The notes under the pieces: generated by a model
What the model was told of the DNA's origin: nothing
The model's input: only the letters and a program-made list of their open reading frames with translations
Database searches by the model: none
Translations under genes and position numbers: made by a program
NCBI GenBank assembly: GCA_965218945.1
Contig: OZ244718.1
Span: 1,488,001 to 1,552,000, forward strand
Direction: 5' to 3'
DNA: 64,000 nucleotides
Source of the DNA: DAOUJW01 sp965218945
Lineage (GTDB): Bacteria > Chloroflexota > Dehalococcoidia > Lucifugimonadales > UBA2985
In this document: in pieces, positions 25,377-33,754 of the stretch
Numbering within the stretch: position 1 is the stretch's first letter
Layout of the letters: every line of letters begins with the position of its first letter

Positions 25377-26939
25377 CTAGTCCAATATTGGCTCGGGGTA
25401 CTCCTCCCGGAGCACCCTCTTGAGCACCTTGCCCATGGGGTTCCTGGGAAGCTCGTCCACAAACACCACGTCCTCGGGCCTCTTGAAACCGGCCATGCGA
25501 GGCCTGCAGTGTTCCACCACGTCCGTCATGGAAAGCTCCGCGCCGGGCTTCTTCACAACCAGGGCGCGAACCCTCTCGCCCCACTCGATGTCCGGGATGC
25601 CGATGATCGCGGCCTCGTCTACACCGGGGTGTGACATGATGATCTGCTCCACCTCTTCGGGCGCAATCATTTCGCCGCCGCGCTTGATAAAGTCCTTGGC
25701 GCGCCCGGAGAGGAAGATGTAACCGTCCTCGTCCCAGTATCCCAGGTCGCCCGTGTATAGCCAGCCGCCCCGGAGGGTCTCCTTGGTTGCCTCCTCCCGG
25801 TTCCAGTACCCCTTCATCAGGCGCTGGCCCCTGGCCACAATCTCACCGTTCTCGCCCTGGGCCACGTCAGCCCCTTCCTCGTCGACAATGCGCACTTCCA
25901 CGTCCGGCAGGGGCTTGCCGATGGATGCCAGGCGGTTGAGCTTCTTCTCGAACTCAGGGTCGTCCTCGCTGATGTTGTGGTCGTCCGGGGGAAGCATGGT
26001 GATGGTCGATGCCGTCTCCGTCTGGCCGAAGGCGTTGATGAACCGGGTGCCAGGGAACTCAGCGATTGCCTTCTTTATGACCTCCAGTGGCATGGGCGCC
26101 GCGCCGTAGGTGATCACCTGGAGGCTGGAGAGGTCGTAGTCCTTGAAAGTGGGCTGGTCCATCAGGCGCTTCAGCATGGTGGGCACCATCATCGCCCGGT
26201 TGACCTGCTCATCCTGCACCAGCTTCATCCACCCCTCTTCGTCGAACTGCCGTTGCAGCACGAGGGTGCGGCCTCCGTAGATGGCGGCCATGACAGCCTG
26301 TACGCCGGCGATGTGGTGCAGAGGCACAGTGAGAATGTTCTTCTCGGCGAACTCCATGTCAACCGATTCCACGTTGGCCAGGATGTAGGAGCTGAAGCTG
26401 TCGTGGCTCAGCATAACGCCCTTGGGAGTGCCTGTTGTACCGGCGGTGAACATGATGATCGTGACATCATCCTCGTCCGCGGTGGGGAATCGCTCCTCGT
26501 CGGAGGCATTCGCGAGCAGGTCGTCGTAGAACAGGAACCCTTCGCCGGGGCCCTCCAGGCTGATGCGGTGCTCCAGGGTCGTCAACTCCGACTCGATGGA
26601 CCTGAGCATGTCCTGGTATCGCGCTCCAAGAATGATGAGCTTGACGCCGGAGTCGTTGAGCATGAAGGAGAGCTCCTCCGACCGCGCCCGGAAGTTGATG
26701 GGCACAAGAATGGCGTCCAGCTTGGCGGTTGCAAAGTAGGTCTCAACGTGCTCGTTGCAGTTGACCTGCATTACGCCAACCCGGTCTCCCGCTCCCACGC
26801 CCAAGTCTCCCATAGCGTTGGCCAGCCGGTTCACGCGATCCGCCAGCTCTCCGAAAGTCATGTGCTTGCCATCAAAGATTATGGCGTCGCGGTCGGGCAC
26901 AATAGCCGATGTTATAGTCAGAAGGTCCGTTGTGTTCAT
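25377..26939 (-). CDS. Acyl-CoA synthetase / AMP-dependent ligase
   Basis: A 520-residue member of the adenylate-forming family that activates a carboxylic acid, probably a fatty or aromatic acid, as its CoA thioester. The P-loop-like motif is MFTAGTTGTPKGVMLSH, the central motif GWLYTGDLGYWDEDGYIFLSGRAKD, and the C-terminal catalytic lysine is in LPRNPMGKVLKR. GGAGG lies 7 bases before the ATG. The two enoyl-CoA hydratase genes nearby on the same strand suggest use of the acyl-CoA product in beta-oxidation-like steps. The substrate cannot be read from the sequence. Confidence 0.92.
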   Translation of the reverse strand: MNTTDLLTITSAIVPDRDAIIFDGKHMTFGELADRVNRLANAMGDLGVGAGDRVGVMQVNCNEHVETYFATAKLDAILVPINFRARSEELSFMLNDSGVKLIILGARYQDMLRSIESELTTLEHRISLEGPGEGFLFYDDLLANASDEERFPTADEDDVTIIMFTAGTTGTPKGVMLSHDSFSSYILANVESVDMEFAEKNILTVPLHHIAGVQAVMAAIYGGRTLVLQRQFDEEGWMKLVQDEQVNRAMMVPTMLKRLMDQPTFKDYDLSSLQVITYGAAPMPLEVIKKAIAEFPGTRFINAFGQTETASTITMLPPDDHNISEDDPEFEKKLNRLASIGKPLPDVEVRIVDEEGADVAQGENGEIVARGQRLMKGYWNREEATKETLRGGWLYTGDLGYWDEDGYIFLSGRAKDFIKRGGEMIAPEEVEQIIMSHPGVDEAAIIGIPDIEWGERVRALVVKKPGAELSMTDVVEHCRPRMAGFKRPEDVVFVDELPRNPMGKVLKRVLREEYPEPILD

Positions 26940-26994
26940 GTGTTACCTCCAAATATTTGTCTTCTTGGAATAATCACTCTTGTGCCGTAGGGGG

Positions 26995-27723
26995 CTACCT
27001 GGTCGCGATGGCCGCAGCTGCCAGGCTCGTCTCCATATCCAGCGCCCGCTCCAACGGCATATCCAAGCCTCTAAGTAACGCCTCCTTCATCGCTTTCAGC
27101 AGATGCGCCGGGTATGACGCAAGCTGCCTGGCCTGGGCCAGGGCCTCATCAAGCAGAGTTTCCCTGGGCACAACTCTGTGTACAAGGCCAATATCCAAGG
27201 CCTTGGCGGCGTCCATGCGCTCGTTGCTCAGCAACGCCTCCAGCGCCCGTGACCTGCCCACCGTGCGCGGGATGGTCTGTGTACCTCCGGCCGCCGGCAG
27301 CATACCCAATGCAGCCTCCGGCAGTCCAAAGACCGCATCCTCGGAGGCTATTCGTATGTCGCACAACATCGCCATTTCAATACCTGAGCCTATCACATAA
27401 CCGTGCAAGGCTGCAACGATGGGTTTGTCCAGCGACAGGAATTGGCCCCAAACGTCCCGCTCCCATCGCACCTGTCGCGCAATCACCCGTGAGGGCGCAG
27501 TGCCGAACTCCGTCAGGTCCGCGCCGGTGCAGAAGGCCCTTTCGCCTTCGCCGCGCAGGAGGACGCAGCGCACGTCGGGGTCGACCTGGACAGCCTCCAG
27601 CGCCTGGCTCATATCGTCCCGCATCTGCATGTTGTAGGCATTCAGCACCCTGGGGCGGTTCAGCGCTATCTCCGCCACGTCGCCGCTCTTGCTGAGAATT
27701 ATGGTCTCAAACGCTGAGGTCAC
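26995..27723 (-). CDS. Enoyl-CoA hydratase/isomerase family protein
   Basis: A 242-residue crotonase-fold enzyme. GTG 27723 is preferred over the longer frame (to 27897) because an AAGGGA site precedes it and the protein then begins with the usual strand (TSAFETIILSKSGDVAEIALNRP). The oxyanion hole segments are AFCTGADLTEF and HGYVIGSGIEMAMLCDIRIAS. At the position of the first catalytic Glu, MLPAAGGTQTIPR lacks an acidic residue just before AGGTQ; a later EAALG provides one upstream. Hydratase, isomerase or thioesterase activity is possible. It lies 55 bases upstream of the ligase. Confidence 0.88.
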   Translation of the reverse strand: MTSAFETIILSKSGDVAEIALNRPRVLNAYNMQMRDDMSQALEAVQVDPDVRCVLLRGEGERAFCTGADLTEFGTAPSRVIARQVRWERDVWGQFLSLDKPIVAALHGYVIGSGIEMAMLCDIRIASEDAVFGLPEAALGMLPAAGGTQTIPRTVGRSRALEALLSNERMDAAKALDIGLVHRVVPRETLLDEALAQARQLASYPAHLLKAMKEALLRGLDMPLERALDMETSLAAAAIATR

Positions 27724-27737
27724 GTTTATCCCTTCTA

Positions 27738-28475
27738 CTATGCAGACAAGATGCCGAAGATACCGGTAGTCCAAGCAAATATACCGACGGCGCCTACGAT
27801 GACCTCTCCCTTCCCCAAGGCTACGCCGCGCAGCCTGCTGCCATACACCTGGCCCCAGTAGTAGTTTATCCTTGGCTGAGCGTGAAGCACCATCCAAACT
27901 CCTGCGATAATGGAGGCCATGCGCAAGAACAGCGACATGATCAACTCTGATCTTGTGGGGTTTATTACTTCTGTAATCTCCGCTCCGGTGACGGGATCTA
28001 TCGCCGGCTCTCCAGTGAGGGGATCAAGCACTGGCATAAACTCAACGCTGCTCACACCACCAGCCACGAAGGAGAGGATCCAGCCCGAAAGCACTGCAAT
28101 AAACGCCAATCGGGGATTAAGGCGGAGCTCCAGCCCAGCCCGGCTGGCCAACTCTCCAAAAGTACGCAGGTGGGCGTGGGCCCTGAAAGAGCCGTATATC
28201 GGGACAAGCCCGGTCAGGCCATGCGCAATTGGGTGCGCCGGTACGCCCGAATGGTCGTGGTAATGCTTCCAGGTCTTGTACAGCCAATAGAAGAGATAAA
28301 GGCCAAAAGACAGGAAGCTCATGAACAAAATGCGGCCAGGGGAAATCAGGTACGGCGCCGGGGCGGAAGATTCCGCGCCGCCGACAATCGGACGGCTGCA
28401 ACTGGGGCAGAAGAGCGCGTCAGTCGTCGCTTGTGCTCCGCAGTGTGGGCAGTAGTTCGTGCTGGACAATTCCAT
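27738..28475 (-). CDS. Zinc-ribbon plus DUF4234-like membrane protein, paralogue 1
   Basis: A 245-residue protein with an N-terminal zinc ribbon (CPHCGAQATTDALFCPSC) and about four hydrophobic segments. The block SPGRILFMSFLSFGLYLFYWLYKTWKHY followed by HPIAHGLTGLVPIYGSFRAHAHLRTF matches the DUF4234 type. An insert with four Thr/Pro-rich acidic turns (PVLDPLTGEPAIDPVTGAE) is absent from paralogue 2. Function unknown; a membrane-bound regulator or sensor with a metal-binding head is a guess. Confidence 0.75.
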   Translation of the reverse strand: MELSSTNYCPHCGAQATTDALFCPSCSRPIVGGAESSAPAPYLISPGRILFMSFLSFGLYLFYWLYKTWKHYHDHSGVPAHPIAHGLTGLVPIYGSFRAHAHLRTFGELASRAGLELRLNPRLAFIAVLSGWILSFVAGGVSSVEFMPVLDPLTGEPAIDPVTGAEITEVINPTRSELIMSLFLRMASIIAGVWMVLHAQPRINYYWGQVYGSRLRGVALGKGEVIVGAVGIFAWTTGIFGILSA

Positions 28476-28618
28476 ATTATCTATCTTAGCATGGTCTGCC
28501 GGATTTCAGATTCATTCTTTCGTGCATGTGGCCCCTGCGCTCATGCAAGGAGGCTACGTCGCCGCTCTTGCTGACTATTATAGAGCAAAATGTCTAGGTC
28601 TCTGCGCGCTTCCTATGG

Positions 28619-29278
28619 CTATTCCAGGGAGAATTTGATGACCAATATTGTGTAGAGAGATGCCAGCATTAGGAATCCCCAGATTAGGGGACCCGAGATC
28701 ATCAGGAGAATCTCACCAGCGCCTACCGGAGCGCTCTTTAACCTGCCACCCCATACATGTTGCCAGTAGGTGTTAATGCCGGATTGTGCTTGGAGCATCA
28801 TCCATACCAGCGCCACGAACCCAGCTATTATGAATCCAGCAATTAGAGCGATCCCAGGTTTGATCAACAAGAGCATCGGTACACCAAATGTGCCAGATAA
28901 CACCACTCCAAGGGCATAATCCGGTGACAAGCGGGTCGGTACACCTAGAGCTGTGGCCCGTTCGGCAAAGGAGCGCATGTGAGCATGGGCCCTAAATGCG
29001 CCGTAAACTGGGACAAGCAGCGAGAGACCGTGCCAGACGGGGTATGCTCTCGCTCCAGTGTGTTCCTTGTAGTGACGCCACGTCTTGTAGAACCAGTAAA
29101 GAGTATAAAAGCCAAATGACAAGATGCACATTACCACGATGCGAGCGGGGGAGATCAGTAAAGGCAGAGTTGTGGATTCTGCCGGTCCCCCAACCAGTTG
29201 CCGTCTGCATCTGCTGCAGAAGAACGCATCCGGCTGTGTCTTCGCTCCACAATATCGACAGTGGTATATGCTGGACAT
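28619..29278 (-). CDS. Zinc-ribbon plus DUF4234-like membrane protein, paralogue 2
   Basis: A 219-residue protein with the same design as its neighbour: zinc ribbon (CRYCGAKTQPDAFFCSRC), then SPARIVVMCILSFGFYTLYWFYKTWRHYKEHTG and VPVYGAFRAHAHMRSFAERA. The two are clear tandem duplicates that have diverged, keeping the ribbon cysteines, the FYxLYWxYKTW span and the RAHAH turn. Codon usage here is less GC-rich than in the flanking hydratases. Function unknown. Confidence 0.75.
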   Translation of the reverse strand: MSSIYHCRYCGAKTQPDAFFCSRCRRQLVGGPAESTTLPLLISPARIVVMCILSFGFYTLYWFYKTWRHYKEHTGARAYPVWHGLSLLVPVYGAFRAHAHMRSFAERATALGVPTRLSPDYALGVVLSGTFGVPMLLLIKPGIALIAGFIIAGFVALVWMMLQAQSGINTYWQHVWGGRLKSAPVGAGEILLMISGPLIWGFLMLASLYTILVIKFSLE

Positions 29279-29320
29279 CTCCAGGGCGGCCCATCTAATC
29301 CAGTCGACTGGATTGCAGGC

Positions 29321-30115
29321 TCACTCCCCCGTGTAGGTTGGTTCCCTGCGTTCCAGGAAGGAGGCGACCCCTTCCGCCCTGTCGCGGGTTGTCTGTAGTA
29401 TAACGTTCAGGTCAGTCTCCAGCCTGAGACCCTGCTCCAGGGTCATGTCCATCCCTTTGAGGACCACTTCTTTGGCGTACCTGGTGGCTATCGGGGCCAA
29501 CGCCGCCATAGTCGAGGCCATCTGCTCCAGGCGGCCAGACAATTCGTCGGGCGGCAACACCTGGTGCACCAGGCCGATCCTCAACGCCTCCTCGGCATCA
29601 ACGATTCTTCCGTTCAGGAGCATGTCCGTTGCCCAGGCTCGCCCCACAATGCGAGGCAGTCGCTGTGTGCCACCGTCCCAGGGGATAGTCCCCTGGCGAA
29701 TTTGCGTCATCCCGAGCTTTGCGTCGGATGCAGCGATCCTGATGTCGCAGGCCAGCGCCAGCTCCAGGCCGTGACCCAAGGCATCTCCGTTAATGGCCGC
29801 TATCAGAGGTTTCTCCACGCCGCCCAAGAAGGAAGCCGCTCGTCGAAGATCAAGGTAGGCCCTGATCTGCTCCACACTCGCATCGCTCGACAACCCCTGC
29901 GGCTCTTCCTCATCGCCGGCGCAGAAGTTCTCCCCAGCCCCCGTTATGACAGCCAGCCGGACGTCGTCGTCTTGAGCGATAGCCTCACAGACGCCCCGTA
30001 ATTCGGCGCACATACGCAGATTCACCCTGTTTTGCGACTGGGGTTGGTTCAGCGTCACCCACGCAACACCGTCTTCTTTAAGGTAGAGTACGGCTTGCCC
30101 TTGCATTGAACTCAT
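29321..30115 (-). CDS. Enoyl-CoA hydratase/isomerase family protein
   Basis: A 264-residue crotonase-fold enzyme. The start at 30115 (MSSMQGQAVLYLKEDG) has AAAGGAG just upstream; the frame runs further to 30214 without signals. The CoA-binding oxyanion hole parts are NFCAGDEEE and NGDALGHGLELALACDIRIA, and the GTIPWDGGTQRLPR loop carries Asp-Gly-Gly where hydratases have an acidic residue plus GG. It is about as close to cyclohex-1-ene-carboxyl-CoA-hydratase-like proteins as to EchA; the exact substrate is unknown. Confidence 0.87.
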   Translation of the reverse strand: MSSMQGQAVLYLKEDGVAWVTLNQPQSQNRVNLRMCAELRGVCEAIAQDDDVRLAVITGAGENFCAGDEEEPQGLSSDASVEQIRAYLDLRRAASFLGGVEKPLIAAINGDALGHGLELALACDIRIAASDAKLGMTQIRQGTIPWDGGTQRLPRIVGRAWATDMLLNGRIVDAEEALRIGLVHQVLPPDELSGRLEQMASTMAALAPIATRYAKEVVLKGMDMTLEQGLRLETDLNVILQTTRDRAEGVASFLERREPTYTGE

Positions 30116-30194
30116 GTACTCCTTTGAAAGCGCCCCAATACTCCCATCTTTGCCCAGGGGTGTCAAGGCGAATGGCCCGTGACGAGGGGTCTTT

Positions 30195-30390
30195 CGATTG
30201 TTGGAATATGTCATTCTGAGCCGCAGGCGAAGAATCTAAAATCCTTCAGCAACAACTTGGTCCGAGTATTGAAGAGAAGGAATGGAGGTAAGGACTTTGG
30301 TCCCTTCGCTGTCGCTCAGAGCCTGCCCCGCTCCCCGATCGGAGTCGGGGACAGGACTTGATGCGGGGGTGACAATCGAAGACCCTGCTG
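30195..30390. repeat. Decayed palindromic repeat cluster
   Basis: Carries the TGTCATTCTGA-type arm followed by GCGAAGAATCT (about 30209-30240), and an inverted copy of the GATTGTCACCCCCG arm also found near 14117 (here as CGGGGGTGACAATC, about 30364-30381). No target duplication or complete ends can be seen. It fills the gap between the hydratase and moeA genes. Confidence 0.5.
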
Positions 30391-30416
30391 CGTGACGGGG
30401 TATGGGTGAGGATTCC

Positions 30417-32345
30417 CTACCCGGGTAGCTCAGCGATGACCTGGCCGGTCTGAGAGGTATCGTACCCGCCCAGATTCGTCACCTGTTCCTGGAAGTCAGA
30501 ACGACGAATGATCTGCAGGAGAGGCTGTAATAGCTGGCTCTCGTAGTAGCGCTTGGGTATCACCAGATCGTAGCGTTCCTTCAGCAGCGGTACGAAGTCC
30601 AGATCCAGCGCCCTCGCGGCTGCCAGGATGCCCAGCCCGACCGACGCTGTGCCGCTGGCCACGGCCGCGGCCACGCCCGTATGGGTGTACTCGTCACGGT
30701 CGTAGCCCTTGATACTTTCGACGGAGATGCTCGCCAGTTTCAGCTCGTAGTCCAGGAGCAGCCGCGTCCCGGAACCCCTCTGCCGGTTCACAAAGGACAC
30801 GTCCTCCCTGGAGAGATCAGACAGGGTTCGAATGTTCTCGGGGTTGCCTTTGGGGACTATCAGACCCTGGTCTCTGTACGTCAGGTTCACCACCACAACC
30901 TCACTGTCTCCCAGGACTCTGCGGATGTAAGATATGTTGTACTCACCCGTATCCTCATCCAGGAGATGGGTTCCCGCCAGGTGCGCCTCCTCCCTCCGCA
31001 GCGCCTGCAGTCCGCCAAGGCTGCCCACGTTGGACGACGCCAGGCTCAGCGCGGCGTTGTCCTTATGCAGCAGGCTGCCCAGCAGGTCCAGGGTCATATC
31101 ATGGCTGCCTATGGCGACAATCGTATTCTCCACCTCTTCCCTTGGACGAAGTAGCTCCACCTCCACCGCAGAACCAGCCTCCAGTCCTTCGGAGAAGCGC
31201 GGGATGCGCACCAACCCATCGGCCCTCACAAGCGACATGATTACCCCCGCGCCTCGCGTGAGTGGCGTGGCGATGACGCGCTCCCCTACCCTGCCCACCT
31301 TCACCCGCATAAACTCGTCCTCGCCCATGGGGGAAAGGACCTTGCGGCTCATCGTAGCCTCCAGCCTGGGCCTGACTGGTGGCAGGACTCCCAGAAGTCG
31401 GCTGATCAGGGGCTTGGCGATAATGTCCATTGTCAGCACACAGGAGACCGGGTAGCCGGGCGCGCCTATCAGTGGCGTGCTGCCGGCCGCGCCGAGCACC
31501 ACCGGATGCCCGGGCCTGACCGCAATGCCGTGCACCAGTAGCTGCCCCACCTCAGACACCACCTGAGCGGTGTAGTCCTCGGAGCCGGCGGAGGAGCCGG
31601 CGTTCATAATAACCACGTCCGAGGTCTCCAGGGCCTGCTGCACCGCCTCTTTGATTCGGGCAAAGTCGTCCGGCACAATGGGGTGACGCACGGGTCGGCC
31701 GCCCCACTCCTCCACCTGGGCGGCCATCATCAGGGAGTTGAACTCTACTATCTTGCCGACCTCCATCGGCTCTCCGGGCCTTATAAGCTCAGTGCCTGTG
31801 GGGAAGATGCACACCACGGGCTTCCTGCGTACCTCCACCTCGATCAGGCCGGCGGCGGCCATAGCTCCCAGGTCGGATGGGCCGATCCTGTGGTTCTCGG
31901 GGAGCACCAGCTCCGTGGCGACCATGTCCTCACCCAGCAGGCGCACGTGCTGCCAGTCGGCGACCGCGGCCATGATCTGGATATCCTCGTCGCCCATCTG
32001 CTGGATGTCCTCGACCATGATGACCGCGTTGTACCCGGGCGGGATTGGATCGCCGGTGTCTATCCAACGAGCCTGATCACCCAGCTTGAGGGTCAGCGGA
32101 GAGGTCCTGGATGCGCCGTGGGTGTCCTGGGCGCGCACCGCCACGCCGTCCATAGCCGCCGAGTGGTAGTGAGGCGAGGACATTCTTGCCCACACTGGCT
32201 GGGATGTCACGCGTCCATGAGCTTGGTCGAGTGAGACGGTCTCCCCCGGAGTGGGCTTCAGCCCCCCATTCTGCTCCAGCGCGCCGTAGAATCTGGCAAT
32301 GGCCTCGTCCAGAGGAATGTTTTCCAGGTACATTTTCCTCTGCAT
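30417..32345 (-). CDS. moeA: MoeA-type molybdotransferase fused to a periplasmic-binding-like domain
   Basis: A 642-residue fusion. Residues 1 to about 405 are MoeA, which inserts molybdate (or tungstate) into adenylylated molybdopterin: MDGVAVRAQDT, the VMVEDIQ and MNAGSSAG-EDYT motifs, and GAPGYPVSCVL. Residues about 410-640 form a type 2 periplasmic-binding-like domain (IVAIGSHDMTLDLLGSLLH, LTYRDQGLIVPKGNP, VNRQRGSGTRLLLDYEL, ASVGLGILAAARAL) as in ModA-like or LysR substrate domains. Such fusions are known in archaea and some bacteria and probably bind the oxyanion. A second moeA follows upstream with a 10-base gap. Confidence 0.92.
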   Translation of the reverse strand: MQRKMYLENIPLDEAIARFYGALEQNGGLKPTPGETVSLDQAHGRVTSQPVWARMSSPHYHSAAMDGVAVRAQDTHGASRTSPLTLKLGDQARWIDTGDPIPPGYNAVIMVEDIQQMGDEDIQIMAAVADWQHVRLLGEDMVATELVLPENHRIGPSDLGAMAAAGLIEVEVRRKPVVCIFPTGTELIRPGEPMEVGKIVEFNSLMMAAQVEEWGGRPVRHPIVPDDFARIKEAVQQALETSDVVIMNAGSSAGSEDYTAQVVSEVGQLLVHGIAVRPGHPVVLGAAGSTPLIGAPGYPVSCVLTMDIIAKPLISRLLGVLPPVRPRLEATMSRKVLSPMGEDEFMRVKVGRVGERVIATPLTRGAGVIMSLVRADGLVRIPRFSEGLEAGSAVEVELLRPREEVENTIVAIGSHDMTLDLLGSLLHKDNAALSLASSNVGSLGGLQALRREEAHLAGTHLLDEDTGEYNISYIRRVLGDSEVVVVNLTYRDQGLIVPKGNPENIRTLSDLSREDVSFVNRQRGSGTRLLLDYELKLASISVESIKGYDRDEYTHTGVAAAVASGTASVGLGILAAARALDLDFVPLLKERYDLVIPKRYYESQLLQPLLQIIRRSDFQEQVTNLGGYDTSQTGQVIAELPG

Positions 32346-32355
32346 AGCCGGATCC

Positions 32356-33588
32356 CTAGAAGAGCCTCACCGAGACCATATCGCCCTTGTAGAGACCGGC
32401 CTTGTCCAGAGGGACCTTGGCCATCCCGTCGGCGTTTATCATGGTGGAAATGAGATTGGATTCCCCGAACACGGGCACGGCCGCGACGCCGTCGTCGGTG
32501 CTCTCCAGCTTCACAGGCACGTAGTCCTCGCGCCCGGGGATGGATGCGACGTTATGGGTGAGGGACGCCGTCACCGTGAAGCGCGCCGGAGGGGACTCAC
32601 ATCCGGCCAGCCAGTACATTGCCGGAACGGCGAAAAGCTCAAAGATGACCAGCGCCGACACGGGATTGCCCGGCAGGCCGATGGCCGGTTTGCCCTCCAC
32701 CGACGCCAGGATGGTGGGTTTGCCGGGCTTGATGGACACTCCGTGCACAAGCACTCCGGGTTCGCCCAGGGAGGCTATCACGTCCGCGGTCATGTCTCTT
32801 GTGCTGACGGAGCTTCCGGCGGATATCACGAGCATATCGGAGTTCTGTATGGCCTTCTCAGCCGCCACTTTCAGGTCCTCAAAGCTGTCCCCTACTATGT
32901 CCATCGTGAGCGGGACAACCCCCGTCTGCAGGGCTATGGAAGACAGGCTGTAGGTGTTGATGTCCCGTATCTTGCCGGGCGTCGTCTCCTGCTCCGGAGA
33001 CACAAGCTCGTCGCCGGTGGAGAGGATGGACACCCTGGGACGACGTGACACGGTGATGCGGTTGATGCCCAGGCCCATCAGTCCGCCTATGTCCTGGGGC
33101 CTGAGAAGATGGCCCGACGGCAGCAGGAGCTGGCCGTCCTTCACGTCGTCTCCGACCTGGAGCACGTTCTCACCGGGAGCGACGGGGCGCACCACCTCGA
33201 TAGTCGTGTCGTCGACCACCTGGGTGTTCTCCACCATGACCACGGCGTCCGCGCCATCCGCGAGCATTCCGCCGGTGTGCACCTTGGCGACGTCGCCTCG
33301 GCTTAGGCCCAGGCCCGCGGGTCTTCCCATAGGTATCTCTCCAACCACGTTCAGATAGGCCGGAATGCCCTCGGTTGCGCCGTAGGTGTCAGCCGCTATG
33401 ACTGCGTATCCGTCCATTGTGGAGCGCGGGAAGGCCGGAAGCGCAGCGGGGACATGTATATCCGCAGCCGTCACGCGCCCCAAGGCCAGGTTCGATTTGA
33501 CGTCCTCGCTCTCGACCCTGTGGCTGACGTGGGCGCGTAGCCTCTTCAGCGCTTCGTCCGGCGTTACTACGGTGAACAGCTCAGGCAT
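32356..33588 (-). CDS. moeA: Molybdopterin molybdenumtransferase MoeA, single-domain copy
   Basis: A 410-residue MoeA/gephyrin-E-like protein without the fused binding domain. STMDGYAVIAADTYG, VMVENTQ, STGDELVSPE, SAGSSVSTRDMTADV and GLPGNPVSALV are all present. It is transcribed ahead of the fused copy, so the two may form a heteromer or handle different metals. mobA is elsewhere in the window (46516-47160). No molybdenum transporter genes are seen. Confidence 0.93.
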   Translation of the reverse strand: MPELFTVVTPDEALKRLRAHVSHRVESEDVKSNLALGRVTAADIHVPAALPAFPRSTMDGYAVIAADTYGATEGIPAYLNVVGEIPMGRPAGLGLSRGDVAKVHTGGMLADGADAVVMVENTQVVDDTTIEVVRPVAPGENVLQVGDDVKDGQLLLPSGHLLRPQDIGGLMGLGINRITVSRRPRVSILSTGDELVSPEQETTPGKIRDINTYSLSSIALQTGVVPLTMDIVGDSFEDLKVAAEKAIQNSDMLVISAGSSVSTRDMTADVIASLGEPGVLVHGVSIKPGKPTILASVEGKPAIGLPGNPVSALVIFELFAVPAMYWLAGCESPPARFTVTASLTHNVASIPGREDYVPVKLESTDDGVAAVPVFGESNLISTMINADGMAKVPLDKAGLYKGDMVSVRLF

Positions 33589-33683
33589 AAGAAATCGTTT
33601 CAGACATGGTGTATATATCTGCTCCGCTGAATCATAGGATATAGCGCAGGCTTGTCTCCTGCAACCCAGGCCAGTCTCTGCCC

Positions 33684-33718
33684 CCGCTCATGCTGAGCCT
33701 GTCGAAGCATATGAGCGG
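33684..33718. repeat. Small hairpin repeat
   Basis: CCGCTCATGCT pairs with AGCATaTGAGCGG, one bulged A, around GAGCCTGTCGA. The inner phrase GAGCCTGTCGAAGCAT is a common REP-like motif in many genomes. It lies between moeA and the MFS gene, which run in the same direction. Confidence 0.5.
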
Positions 33719-33754
33719 AAATTTGAGGTCACCTATGATCCCGGATTGGCGAAA

